From an uncultured Bacteroidia bacterium (GTDB lineage Bacteria > Bacteroidota > Bacteroidia > Bacteroidales > UBA932): 64,000 bases of DNA. Numbering within the stretch: the stretch's first letter is position 1; every line of letters starts with the position of its first letter. The notes beneath the pieces are model-generated. The model had not been told where the DNA came from and searched no databases. It saw nothing but the letters and a program-made list of their open reading frames with translations. Shown here piece by piece: positions 52,138 to 62,651 of this stretch. The stretch lies in assembly GCA_902781705.1 (NCBI GenBank), contig CACZKE010000003.1:1-64000 (forward strand), in the 5' to 3' direction. The position numbers were made by a program, and so were the translations under genes.

Positions 52138-55100
52138 ATGAAAAGCATTAAAAGTTGTTTCCTTTCCCTTGCCATCCTGCTGGGAGCCGTCCTTCCCGTG
52201 GCGGCGCAGCAGACGGCGGTAAGGGGAACGGTTTCCGACCCTGCGGGAGCCCCCCTGGTCGGAGTCACTGTGATGGCGGATGCCACGCACGCTACCATTA
52301 CCGCAGCGGATGGTTCCTATTCCCTGCGCGTACCCGCGGATGCGGTACTCACCTTCTCTTCCATCGGCTATAAGACCGTGGAGGAAACCGTGGGCGGCCG
52401 TACACTCATCAATGTCGTCCTTACGGAAGACGCGGAATTCCTGGACGAGATCGTCGTCGTCGGTTACGGTGTCCAGAAGAAGGCCACCCTGACGGGTTCC
52501 ATTTCGGCCGTCAACGGCGAGGAACTCAAGAAGGTCTCCACCGCCAACCTGTCCAACACCCTGGCCGGCAAGACGGCCGGCGTCATCGCCAACATGCGTT
52601 CCGGCGAGCCGGGCGAGGATGACGCCGTGATCCTCATCCGCGGCAAGGGAACGCTGGGGGACACCAGTCCGCTCATCGTGGTGGACGGCATCGCCGACCG
52701 CGACTTCTCGCGCCTGAACCCCGAAGACATCGAGAGCATTTCCATCCTGAAGGATGCTTCCGCCGCCATTTACGGCGCCCGTGCCGCGAACGGCGTCATC
52801 CTCGTGACCACCAAGCGCGGAGCGGAAGGAAAGGTCCGGGTCAGCTACAACGGCAGTTACACGCTGTCCCAGCCGACCCGCGTCCCGCAGATGCTGAACG
52901 CTTATCAGTATGGTACTTACGTGAATGAGTACGATGCCATTGAGCGTCATGCCCAGGCCGGTCAGACCTATACGCAGGACGTCCTCAACCACTATCTGTC
53001 CGGAGACGACCCGGTCAACTACCCCAGCGCCGACTGGTGGGGGGAGACCACCAGGAAATGGGCCGGCAAGACCCAGCACAGCGTCTCGCTGAGCGGCGGA
53101 TCCGACAAGGTCTCTTTCTATACCTCCGCCCAGTACATGACCCAGGACGCCATCTACAAGGACAGTGCGTACGGCTATGACCAGTACCAGTTCGTCACCA
53201 ATGTGGACGCCAAGCTCAACAAGTCCATCCGCATGTCGCTGGACATCCTCGGACGGCAGGAAAACCGCAAGCGGGGCAACGCCTCCACGGACTACCTGTT
53301 CACTTACTTCCTGACCACGTTCCCGGGATCGGCCCCCTTCTATCCGAACGGACTGCCGCGCGCCGGCTACGACGGCCTGACCAACAATGCGGCCGTCATG
53401 ATGACGGACAAGCCCGGCCACAGCAACACCGTCCGGAACATCCTCACCCTGAAGCCGCTCCTGCATATCGACCTGGACGTCCTCACCCCGGGCCTGTACC
53501 TGGAGGGATATGCCGCCCTGGACATGATGTTCTCCAACACCAAATCCATGGGCCAGCCTTTCGACCTCTACCAGTATGACCGTGCCGCCAACGAATATGT
53601 CAACCGTCACGACGACACGGGTGTCATCTGGGTGGACAATTCTTCCTCCAACTCCCGCACCGTGACCCTGAACGGGCGGATCGGTTACCGGAGGACGTTC
53701 GGGGAGGACCATCACGTGGACGCCTTCGCCGCCTACGAGCAGATGAAGTATGACTTCAGCTACCTGTCCGCCTCCCGGACGAACTACCTCTCCTCCGCGA
53801 TTCCCGAACTGTTCGCCGGTTCCGCGAAGCCCGAGGACAAGGACAATACCGGTTATTCCACGGCCGAGGCCCGCGTGAATTTCTTCGGCCGCATGAACTA
53901 CGACTACAAGGAGAAGTACCTGGCCGAGATCACCTGGCGCTATGACGGCTCCATGAACTTCGCCCCCGGACACCGCTGGGGTTTCTTCCCCGGCGCTTCC
54001 GCCGGCTGGGTCCTTTCCGAAGAGGACTTCTGGGCTCCCCTGAAGGACAAGGTCAGCTTCTTCAAGCTCAAGGGTTCCTGGGGCATGATGGGTAACGACA
54101 ACGTCGCGGCCTACCAGTACATGACCCAATACCAGTTCACGGACTATGCCCCGTTCTTCGACGGTTCCCCGGTGCAGGGCTTCGAGAAAGTCCGTACGGC
54201 CAATCCGGACATCACCTGGGAAAAGGCCACGACCTACAATGTGGGCCTTGTCGCCGGATTCCTGGGCGGCAAATACACCCTGGAGGCCGATTACTTCCTG
54301 TCGAACCGCCGCGACATCCTCATCACCCGCAACGCTTCCATCCCGACCTATTCCGGCCTGACCCTTCCGCAGGAGAATCTCGGAAAGGTGCGGAACCATG
54401 GCTTCGAGGTGATCGCTTCCTATCGGGACCATGCCGGTGACTGGGAGTGGGGCGTGAACGGCAACCTGACCTATGCCCGCAACAAGATCGTGTATATGGA
54501 CGAGGCGGCCGATACGCCCGACTGGCAGCGCCGGGAGGGCTATCCCATCGACAGCCAGCTCCTGTACGATGCCGTGAAGATCTACCAGACCGATGCTGAA
54601 GCCGCCGGAACCGGCCGCGTGGACGATACGGTGGGCGCCGGCGACCTGATGTACACGGATACCGACGGAAACGGGACGATCGACGCCAACGACATGGTCC
54701 GCATCTTCTACACCGCGACGCCGCGCCTGATGTACGGTCTGACGCTCAATGCCTCCTGGAAGGGTATCGACGTGAACTGCTTCTTCCAGGGACAGGGACT
54801 GTCCAAGCGCCTGGTGATGCCCACGATGAACATGCCCGTGGACTTCTACGAAGGCCGCTGGATCGATTCCGACGCCTCCACCCACGCGAACGCCCGCTGG
54901 CCGCGCGCGCTCATCAAGCAGACCTACACCGACAAGTGGAACGGCCTGAGCAGCACCTGGTGGCTCCGGGATGCGTCCTTCCTCCGCCTGAAGTCCCTCG
55001 AAATCGGATACACCTTCCCCAAGGACCTGGTCCGCCGCATCAGCGTGGAGAATCTCCGGATTTACGTGAACGGCAGCAACCTCTTCACCATCGACAAGTT

Positions 55101-55221
55101 CAAGGTCGCGGACCCGGAAGTGGGCTATGTCAGCTCCAGCGACCGGTTCTCCGTCAGCAACCCTATCCTCGGCTATCCGCTCCAGCGGATGATCAACTTC
55201 GGCGTGAACCTCACTTTCTAA
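52138..55221 (+). CDS. SusC/RagA TonB-dependent transporter
   Basis: 1027 residues from the ATG at 52138, chosen for the signal peptide LAILLGAVLPVAAQ. Carboxypeptidase-like domain (VRGTVSDPAGAPLVGVTVMA), TonB-box-like region (EIVVVGYGVQKKATLTGS), plug (LNPEDIESISILKDASAAIY, GARAANGVILVTTKRG) and a complete barrel ending INFGVNLTF. Imports oligosaccharides or glycopeptides with the SusD that follows 13 bases later. Unlike the other two SusC genes of the window it is intact. Controlled by the 21-bp operator. Confidence 0.95.
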   Translation: MKSIKSCFLSLAILLGAVLPVAAQQTAVRGTVSDPAGAPLVGVTVMADATHATITAADGSYSLRVPADAVLTFSSIGYKTVEETVGGRTLINVVLTEDAEFLDEIVVVGYGVQKKATLTGSISAVNGEELKKVSTANLSNTLAGKTAGVIANMRSGEPGEDDAVILIRGKGTLGDTSPLIVVDGIADRDFSRLNPEDIESISILKDASAAIYGARAANGVILVTTKRGAEGKVRVSYNGSYTLSQPTRVPQMLNAYQYGTYVNEYDAIERHAQAGQTYTQDVLNHYLSGDDPVNYPSADWWGETTRKWAGKTQHSVSLSGGSDKVSFYTSAQYMTQDAIYKDSAYGYDQYQFVTNVDAKLNKSIRMSLDILGRQENRKRGNASTDYLFTYFLTTFPGSAPFYPNGLPRAGYDGLTNNAAVMMTDKPGHSNTVRNILTLKPLLHIDLDVLTPGLYLEGYAALDMMFSNTKSMGQPFDLYQYDRAANEYVNRHDDTGVIWVDNSSSNSRTVTLNGRIGYRRTFGEDHHVDAFAAYEQMKYDFSYLSASRTNYLSSAIPELFAGSAKPEDKDNTGYSTAEARVNFFGRMNYDYKEKYLAEITWRYDGSMNFAPGHRWGFFPGASAGWVLSEEDFWAPLKDKVSFFKLKGSWGMMGNDNVAAYQYMTQYQFTDYAPFFDGSPVQGFEKVRTANPDITWEKATTYNVGLVAGFLGGKYTLEADYFLSNRRDILITRNASIPTYSGLTLPQENLGKVRNHGFEVIASYRDHAGDWEWGVNGNLTYARNKIVYMDEAADTPDWQRREGYPIDSQLLYDAVKIYQTDAEAAGTGRVDDTVGAGDLMYTDTDGNGTIDANDMVRIFYTATPRLMYGLTLNASWKGIDVNCFFQGQGLSKRLVMPTMNMPVDFYEGRWIDSDASTHANARWPRALIKQTYTDKWNGLSSTWWLRDASFLRLKSLEIGYTFPKDLVRRISVENLRIYVNGSNLFTIDKFKVADPEVGYVSSSDRFSVSNPILGYPLQRMINFGVNLTF

Positions 55222-55234
55222 AATGGATCCGATC

Positions 55235-56938
55235 ATGAAAAAGATATTCAAATACATGCTGGTGGCCTTCGCGGCCCTGTCCCTCGGTTCCTGCACGAGT
55301 CTCCTGGACCAGGAACCGCTGGATTCCTTCACGGACGAGGCGGTCTGGGGCGACCTTTCCCTGGCGGAGGTCTATCTGAACGCCCAGTACAGCTGCAACG
55401 GACTGCGGGGCGAAAACTCCAAGAACGTCCGGTATGCCTGCTTTGTGGACGAACTTTTCCACAAGCACGGTTACGGCACGGCCAATACGACCCATACCGA
55501 ATATACTCCCTCCCAGCCCTACATCTGGTACTATGAGGAAGGCTGGCGTCCCTGGAATACCTTCTACGGCAACATTTCCCGGGTGAACCTGTTCCTGGAG
55601 AATATCGACGGCGTGCCCGCCGAGGGCGAAGACAATGTGGACAAGCGGAACCGCATGAAGGGCGAAGGCCTTTTCCTCCGCGCCTGGAACTACCATATGC
55701 TCTACGCCATCTACGGCCGGATCGTCCTGGTGGACCACGTCTATGACCTGGACGCCACCTTTGACGAGGGCCTCTCCGACATGGATGCCGTGGCCGACTT
55801 CATCGTCAAGGACCTGGATGCGGCCATCGCCCTCCTTCCTCTCGAGAACGAGTCCGGCCGGGCCACGAAGGGTGCCGCCATGGCCCTGAAGGCCCGCGTG
55901 CTCCTGTACAAGGCCTCCCCGTTGTTCGGTACGCCTTCTTCCGCGAAATGGCAGGCCGCGTCCGACGCCGCCAAGGCCGTCATCGACCTGGGCCTGTACC
56001 ATCTCGCCCCGGTGACCGGCTGGGAAGACTATGCCGCCCTCTTCTATGACAACGACAACCCGGAAGGGATCTGGGTCAAGCATTACGATCCGAACCATCC
56101 GGATGCCTGGAGCGATCCGGAATCCACGACGATGGGTGTCGTCCATACCGTTCCTCCGGGACCGGGCAACCTGTACGAGGGCTGGGGCACCTTCGACGTG
56201 ACGCAGAACCTCATCGACAAGTTCCAGATGGCCGACGGAACCCCTTACGTGAAGCCTTCCGGCATTACCACGGAGAACCCTTGGGAAGGCCGTGAGATCC
56301 GCCTCAAGGCCAACATCCTCTGCGACGGCGACCTCTGGGGCTATGGCGACGACGAGCGTCAGGTGGAGGTCTATGTGGGCAGCGACGACAGCGTCGTCCC
56401 CGGCAAGGACAGTTCGGAGGGCGAATACTGGTGGAACGCCTCCAATACCGGCTATTCCATGCGGAAGGGCATGGACCCCGACTATGACATGTACGGCACC
56501 ACCCAGATGGACTGGCCCTGGTTCTATTTCCGCCTCTCCGAGATTTACCTGGACTATGCCGAATGCCAGATCGAGCTCGGGAACAATGCCGAAGCCGCCA
56601 AGTATATCAACATGATCCGCAACCGTGCCCTCCTTCCGGACTTCACCGGCGACATCCGGGCCGCGTACCGCTACGAGCGCCAGATGGAACTGCTGTTCGA
56701 AGGACAGTGGTGGTTCGACAAGCGCCGCTGGAAGGAGATGGACCAGGAATACAACGCCGCTCCGATCATCGGCTGCAAGATCGTCAAGTATCCGGACGGC
56801 CACAAGACCTATGACCTGAACAATGTCATCGACCAGCGCGTCTGGAACGGCGACCAGTGCTACTTCTATCCCATTCCGCAGGACGAACTGAACAAGTCGT
56901 CCAAGCTGAAGGAGCAGTACAAGACCTATCCTTTCTAG
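55235..56938 (+). CDS. SusD/RagB-family lipoprotein
   Basis: 567 residues from the ATG at 55235 (an ATG at 55223 would spoil the signal); lipoprotein signal FAALSLGSC. SusD features: DEAVWGDLSLAEVYLNAQY, KGEGLFLRAWNYHMLYAIYGRIVLVD, GAAMALKARVLLYKASPLF and the C-terminal RLSEIYLDYAECQIELGN, YRYERQMELLFEGQWWFDKRRWKEM. It forms the surface binding lid of the preceding SusC. The gene for the GH27 fusion starts 7 bases after its stop. Confidence 0.95.
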   Translation: MKKIFKYMLVAFAALSLGSCTSLLDQEPLDSFTDEAVWGDLSLAEVYLNAQYSCNGLRGENSKNVRYACFVDELFHKHGYGTANTTHTEYTPSQPYIWYYEEGWRPWNTFYGNISRVNLFLENIDGVPAEGEDNVDKRNRMKGEGLFLRAWNYHMLYAIYGRIVLVDHVYDLDATFDEGLSDMDAVADFIVKDLDAAIALLPLENESGRATKGAAMALKARVLLYKASPLFGTPSSAKWQAASDAAKAVIDLGLYHLAPVTGWEDYAALFYDNDNPEGIWVKHYDPNHPDAWSDPESTTMGVVHTVPPGPGNLYEGWGTFDVTQNLIDKFQMADGTPYVKPSGITTENPWEGREIRLKANILCDGDLWGYGDDERQVEVYVGSDDSVVPGKDSSEGEYWWNASNTGYSMRKGMDPDYDMYGTTQMDWPWFYFRLSEIYLDYAECQIELGNNAEAAKYINMIRNRALLPDFTGDIRAAYRYERQMELLFEGQWWFDKRRWKEMDQEYNAAPIIGCKIVKYPDGHKTYDLNNVIDQRVWNGDQCYFYPIPQDELNKSSKLKEQYKTYPF

Positions 56939-56945
56939 ATTGTAT

Positions 56946-59435
56946 ATGAAACGACACTTTAAACGAATCCTGACCGCCGTGGCCGCACTCTCCCTGTGCG
57001 GCTCCGGCCTTTGGGCGCAGGAGAAGCCTGTCCCCCTGTCCGACTCCCTGTACCGGAGCCTGGCGGCGACCCCGCCGATGGGCTGGAACAGCTGGAACAA
57101 GTTCGGCTGCAACGTGAGCGAGAAACTCATCAAGGAGATCGCCGACGCCATGGCCGCCTCCGGCATGGCCGATGCGGGCTACGAGTACATCGTCATCGAC
57201 GACTGCTGGCAGGTGGAACGGGATGCCGACGGAAACATCGTCCCCGATCCCGAGCGCTTCCCTTCCGGGATGAAGGCCCTCGCGGACTACATCCATAACC
57301 TGGGACTCAAGTTCGGCGTCTATTCTTGCGCGGGGTCCTATACCTGCCAGGGAAGGCCCGGCAGCAAGGGCCACCAGTTCCAGGATGCCCTCCAGTACGC
57401 AAAATGGGGTGTTGACTACCTGAAATACGACTGGTGCTCCAACGACGGCCAGAATGCCAAGGCCGCCTACCAGACCATGTCCGAGGCCATCAAGGCCAGC
57501 GGCCGCCCGATCGTCCTTTCCATCTGCGAATGGGGCGAGAACAAGCCCTGGGAATGGGGTGAAGGCATCGGCCACCTGTGGCGGGTCACCCCGGACATCC
57601 GCGCCTGCTACGACTGCGCCTTCGATTGGGGCGGAGTAGGCGTTCTCCAGTGCATCGACGCCGCCGCCGACCTGTATCCCTATGCCGGTCCCGGCCATTG
57701 GAACGATGCCGAGATGCTGGAGGTCGGAAACGGCGAACTGACTTGGGATGAGAGCGTTACGCACTTCTCCATGTGGTGCATGCTGGCCGCTCCGCTGATG
57801 AGCGGGAACGACCTTCGCGAGATGGACTACAAGACCCTCCAGATCCTCACCAACAAGGAAGTCATCGCCGTGAACCAGGACCCGCTGGGCAAGCAGGGCA
57901 TCCGCTTCATGGACATGGGCGACCAGGAAATCTGGGCGAAGCCCCTCGCGAACGGCGAAATCGCCGTCTGCTTCCTCAACCGGAGCTCCCAGGTCTGGAA
58001 CCTGGACTACAACTGGCTGAACCAGACGATGTACTTCGCCCGGGACATCAACTTCCGGAAGAAGGAGTACACCGTCCGTGACCTCTGGGCCCACAAGGAC
58101 CTCGGAACCAGCAAGGACCGCCTCAAGGCCGACATCCCGGGCCACGGTGTGCTGATGGTGCGCCTGAGCCCCAAGAAGGCCGATCCGGTGGCCCTTCCCA
58201 AGGGCAAGGCCATCTACATCGGCGAGGAGGAGCGGAACATGGACTGGAACGATCCGGAAAGCAAGTGGAGCTACCACCGGATGTACTGCACGCCCAACGT
58301 TGCCATCTTCTGGGAGAAAGGTTTCGGGGACGACCCGGCCAAGGCCCCGCAGTGCGACGGTCACGACATGACCTGGGACCTTCCGAACCTGGCCGCCAAA
58401 CTGGAGGAATTCTACAAGGTCTATGCAAACGACATGAAATTCATCCTCCCCGGCTCCAAGGCCGAAAAGTACCGGATGAACTGCTATGTCCTCTACGAGT
58501 ACAAGGACGAGACGGCCTACGGCGGCTGCGTGGATGACGTCATCGGCGGCCTGTGGCTGACGCCCGGACGGATCCGTCGGACGGACGAACTCAATGTCGT
58601 GGCCCACGAACTGGGACACTGCTTCCAGACCCAGATCATGTGCGACGGGAAGGGCGAGTCCGGAGGCGGCGGCCTGTACGAGATGGCCGCCCAGTGGATG
58701 CTCTGGCAGGTGAACCCGAACTGGCAGACCAGCGAGAAGTACCATTGGGAGGCCTGGAACACCTTGACCCACAAGGCATTCATGGCTGGTGAGAACATGT
58801 ATCACAGCCCCTATGTGCTGGAATACTGGAGCACGAAGCATGGCATCACCGTGATCGCCGACCTTTTCCGTGCCGGCAAGCGCGGAGAGGATCCCGTCCA
58901 GATCTACAAGCGGATGTTCAACCTGTCCCAGGAGGCGTTCAACGCCGAAATGTTCGACGCCTGCCGCCATTTCGTGAACTGGGACTTCGACCGGGTCTGG
59001 AAGGAAAGCCGCCCCTATGCCTGCAAGAACGTGACGGCCCTGACTCCGCTCGGTGACGGATGGATGCGGGTCGCCGCGTCCAACTGTCCGGAAAACTACG
59101 GCTTCAACGCCGTGCCCATGCCTGTTCCCACCGTCGGAAAGACGGTGACGGTGGATTTCCGCGGTGAGGCCGGAGCCGAAGGCTTCGCCGCCGTGAATAC
59201 GGACAAGGCCGGCTGGCGCTACGGTTTCGTCGCTGTCGGGAAGGACGGGAAGTCGGTTTACTCAGACATGCATTCCGAGGTGAACGGCACGGTCTCCTAC
59301 ACGGCCGACAGGGAACTGACCCACCTGTACCTCGTGGTGATGGGAGCGCCGGCGGAGCACTGGCCGAATCCTTTCGGCTGGGGACGCAAACCGGAGCCGG
59401 CCGCCCAGTGGCCCTATAGCATTCGGATTCATTAA
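56946..59435 (+). CDS. GH27 alpha-galactosidase fused to a HELGH zincin-like domain
   Basis: 829 residues from the ATG at 56946; signal peptide to about GLWAQ. Residues 35-415 are GH27: TPPMGWNSWNKFGCN, YEYIVIDDCWQ, nucleophile D162 in YLKYDWC, acid/base candidate D217 in WRVTPDIRACYD and PGHWNDAEMLEVGN. Residues about 423-829 match the lipoprotein at 49127: IFWEKGFGDDP, H554-E-L-G-H558, Glu 21 residues on in LYEMAAQWMLWQVNP, and a C-terminal jelly-roll-like part (WRYGFVAVGKDGKSVYSDM). No frameshift or stop separates the halves. The enzyme probably removes alpha-galactose and cuts or grips the peptide of the same glycoprotein; peptidase activity is inference. Confidence 0.88.
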   Translation: MKRHFKRILTAVAALSLCGSGLWAQEKPVPLSDSLYRSLAATPPMGWNSWNKFGCNVSEKLIKEIADAMAASGMADAGYEYIVIDDCWQVERDADGNIVPDPERFPSGMKALADYIHNLGLKFGVYSCAGSYTCQGRPGSKGHQFQDALQYAKWGVDYLKYDWCSNDGQNAKAAYQTMSEAIKASGRPIVLSICEWGENKPWEWGEGIGHLWRVTPDIRACYDCAFDWGGVGVLQCIDAAADLYPYAGPGHWNDAEMLEVGNGELTWDESVTHFSMWCMLAAPLMSGNDLREMDYKTLQILTNKEVIAVNQDPLGKQGIRFMDMGDQEIWAKPLANGEIAVCFLNRSSQVWNLDYNWLNQTMYFARDINFRKKEYTVRDLWAHKDLGTSKDRLKADIPGHGVLMVRLSPKKADPVALPKGKAIYIGEEERNMDWNDPESKWSYHRMYCTPNVAIFWEKGFGDDPAKAPQCDGHDMTWDLPNLAAKLEEFYKVYANDMKFILPGSKAEKYRMNCYVLYEYKDETAYGGCVDDVIGGLWLTPGRIRRTDELNVVAHELGHCFQTQIMCDGKGESGGGGLYEMAAQWMLWQVNPNWQTSEKYHWEAWNTLTHKAFMAGENMYHSPYVLEYWSTKHGITVIADLFRAGKRGEDPVQIYKRMFNLSQEAFNAEMFDACRHFVNWDFDRVWKESRPYACKNVTALTPLGDGWMRVAASNCPENYGFNAVPMPVPTVGKTVTVDFRGEAGAEGFAAVNTDKAGWRYGFVAVGKDGKSVYSDMHSEVNGTVSYTADRELTHLYLVVMGAPAEHWPNPFGWGRKPEPAAQWPYSIRIH

Positions 59436-59455
59436 TACGGTTGGTTCTGAATGGT

Positions 59456-59490
59456 CGGTGCGTTTCCTTCGGGGAACGCACCGTTTTTTG
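59456..59490 (+). terminator. Strong intrinsic terminator
   Basis: Perfect 12-bp stem CGGTGCGTTTCC / GGGAACGCACCG with a TTCG tetraloop and six T. Ends the SusC-SusD-GH27 operon. Confidence 0.92.
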
Positions 59491-59499
59491 TGCCTCTTT

Positions 59500-59563
59500 G
59501 GACGATTTTCGCAGACGATTGGACAATCCTTGCATTCCTTGAAAAGGGCTTTTCGCATCTTTG
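59500..59563 (+). promoter_or_regulatory. Operator pair and -7 box of the third SusC operon
   Basis: Half-sites GGACGATTTT (from 59500) and GGACAATCCT (from 59521), 21 bp apart; -7 box CATCTTTG from 59556, 35 bp later. An additional inverted pair GAAAAG/CTTTTC lies between. Confidence 0.75.
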
Positions 59564-59613
59564 CGAACACCGCAGAACTAATTTTCCAACACAATAACTA
59601 ACAAACCAACCGT

Positions 59614-62600
59614 ATGAAACTGATCCAACATCTCTGTGTGGCCCTCGGCCTCCTCGCCGCGTCCATTCCCGCAATGGCCGACGTCGTGGTCAAGGGTACT
59701 GTCACCGGTGCCAACGGCGAACCCGTCGTCGCGGCCGGTGTTGTGGAAGCAGGAACGACGAACGGCGTCGTCACCGACATGAATGGTAAGTACACCATTA
59801 CCGTCAAGGGTGCCGCCTCCGTGCTGGAGTTCTCCTGCATCGGCTATGAAACCCAGTCCGTCACCGTCGGGAACCGCGGCGTCATCGACGTGGTCCTCGA
59901 AGAGGCGACCTCCTTCCTCCAGGAAGCCGTGGCCATCGGTTACGGTACCCAGAAGAAGGCCGACATCACGTCCTCCGTCCAGAGCGTGAAGTCGGAGGAT
60001 TTCAACAAGGGTGCCATCCTGGATGCAGGCCAGTTGATCCAAGGCAAGGTGGCCGGTCTGCAGATCACGCTCCCATCCGGCGACCCGACGTCCTCCACTT
60101 CCGTCATGCTCCGCGGTTATTCTTCCCTCCTGGGTTCCACGGCTCCGCTGGTGCTGGTGGACGGCATCCCCGGCAACCTTTCCACGGTCGCCCCGGAGGA
60201 CATTGAGTCCATCGATGTCCTGAAGGACGGTTCCGCCACCGCCATCTACGGTACCCGCGGTACCAACGGCGTCATCATCATCACGACCAAGAACGCCAAG
60301 CGCGAGTCTCCGGTCACGGTCCAGTACAATGGCTACGCTTCCGCGTCCCATTGGCTCAGGACTCCTGACTTCCTCACCGCTGACGAACTGCGTGCCAAGT
60401 GGGCCGAAGGATGGACCGGCAAGGGTGACATTTCCGAGGACCGCAAGTACGACACCGACTGGCTCAAGGAAATCAGCCGCACCGCCATCTCCCATAACCA
60501 CAACCTCTCCATCATGGGTGGCGGCAAGCACAACACCTATACCGCCAACCTGACCTACAACGACAACCAGGGTACCATCAAGGGTACCGGCCGCACCAAC
60601 ATCCGCGCCCGTGTCCAGGTTGCCCAGTACCTCTTCCAGGACAAGTTGAAACTCTCCGCGGAGGTCATGGCCGACGAGAACAACAGCAATACCGGCTTCA
60701 ATCCCGGATATACCTACCGTCAGGCTTGCATCCAGAACCCTACGCAGCCGGTCTATATCGACAATGATCCCGATAAGGGTTACTATGAGACGGACGGCTA
60801 TTTCTACGACAACCCGATCTCTTACCTGAACGAGCGCATCGGCATGCGCCGCGGCCGCAACGTCCGCTTCAACGGCGTGGCGGAATTCAAGCCCATCGAC
60901 CAACTCACCTTCAAGGCGCTCTTCGTCCGCAAGGGACAGAACTCCATCAACGGTTACTACAACACCCATAAGGACGTGTCCACCACCGAGCAGGGCCTCA
61001 ACGGTACCGCCAGCCGCGGAACTTCCGACCTGGTGAACAACCTGATGGAACTGAGCGCCAACTATCAGCAGGATTTCGGAAACCACCATGTGACGGCCGT
61101 CGCCGGTTACAGTTACGACGAGACCACCTACGAGTCCTTCAGCATGTCCAACCAGAATTTCCCGACCGACGCCTATCTGTACAACAAGATGCAGTCGGGT
61201 ATGGGCCTGACCGAAGGCACTTCCTCCCAGGAATCCTACAAGTACAATACGAAACTCATCGGCGTCTTCGCCCGGGCTACCTATAATTATGCCGACAGGT
61301 ACCTGCTCATGGCCTCCCTCCGTGTGGACGGATCTTCCAAGTTCGGTAAGGACCACAAGTGGGGCTACTTCCCTGGCATCTCCGCCGGTTGGCGCATGAA
61401 CAACGAGGAGTTCCTCAAGGATGTCAAGTGGATCAACAACCTCAAACTCCGCGCCGGTTTCGGTATCACGGGTATCGACGTGAACTCTCCCTACCAGTCG
61501 CTGGCTTCCATGAACTACTCCGGCTATGCCTACGTGGACGGTCACTGGAATCCCATCCTGGTTCCCGCCCGTAACGCCAACCCGGATCTCCGCTGGGAAA
61601 AGAAGTACGAGTACAACTTAGGTCTCGACTTCGCCTTCCTGGAAGAGCGGCTCAGCGGCTCCGTCGACTTCTATCGCAGAGACACCAAGGACGCCCTCTA
61701 CAACTACAGCGTCCCGACTCCTCCGTACACGTACGGCAGCATGATGGCCAACGTGGGCCACATTCGCAACCAGGGTATCGAGGTGCTGGTGAACGCCGTT
61801 CCCGTGCGCACCCGCGACTTCGAGTGGAACACCTCCGTCTCCTTCTCCACAACCAGAACCGCCTGATCTCCATCACGCCTCCGCAGGGCTCCGACCTGAC
61901 CCTGTCCACGAACTACTTCGATACCGGTTACACCGGGGAGCCCATCCAGACCTCCACGCACCGCGTGAAGGAAGGTTGGCCGATCGGTAACTTCTACGGC
62001 CTCAAGTCCGTGGGTGTGGACGAAGCCGGCAAGTGGGTGGTGGAAATCCTCGACGACGACGGCAATGTGGAAGGTTATGACTATGCCGAGAAGGCGAATT
62101 CTTCCGACTGGCAGGTCCTCGGCAACGGCGTTCCGGATGCCTATGCCAACTGGAATAACAACTTCCGCTTCAAGAGCTTCGACCTCGCCATCACCATGCG
62201 TGGTGCCTTCGGTGCCCAGGCCCTGAATTTCCAGAAGCTCTTCTATGGCAACCCGACCATCGCCTACAATGTGCTGAACAGCGCGTTCGACGGGATCGAC
62301 GTGGTGGATATGACCACCGGCAAGCCTACGGGCAAGACCGCTGTCATCTCCGACGCCCAGCGCTACGTGAGCTACTATATCGAGGACGTGGATTACTGGA
62401 AGATCGACAATGTCACCCTGGGTTACAACCTCAGGATCAAGGGCGGCAAGATCCTCAAGGCCCTCCGCGTCTATGGTTCGGTCCGCAACCTGGCCACCTT
62501 CACCTCCTATTCCGGCCTGGATCCTGAAATCCGCACGGTTTACGGTGATGACGGCGCCTTCGACCCCGGTACTGACAACCGCGACAAGTTCCCCACCATC

Positions 62601-62636
62601 CGTTCCTTCACTTTCGGTGTCAACCTCACCTTCTAA
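59614..62636 (+). CDS. SusC/RagA TonB-dependent transporter, frameshifted near 61850
   Basis: Signal peptide to about SIPAMA, carboxypeptidase-like domain (VKGTVTGANGEPVVAAGVVE), plug (VAPEDIESIDVLKDGSATAI, GTRGTNGVIIITTKN) and barrel ending FTFGVNLTF. The frame breaks: 59614-61866 ends in SVSFSTTRTA, while the next frame continues HNQNRLISITPPQ to 62636. Restoring one C in a CCC run (TCC CAC) would give SVSFSHNQNRLISI, a normal SusC stretch. Either a recent one-base loss or a sequencing/assembly error. Followed by SusD 15 bases later. Confidence 0.88.
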
Positions 62637-62651
62637 TCCACGAAGTCCATC

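Noticed and set aside
52123..55332. 1069-residue minus-strand open frame opposite the second SusC
   Set aside because: Same reason as for the first SusC: antisense shadow, V/G/H/R-rich, no family resemblance.
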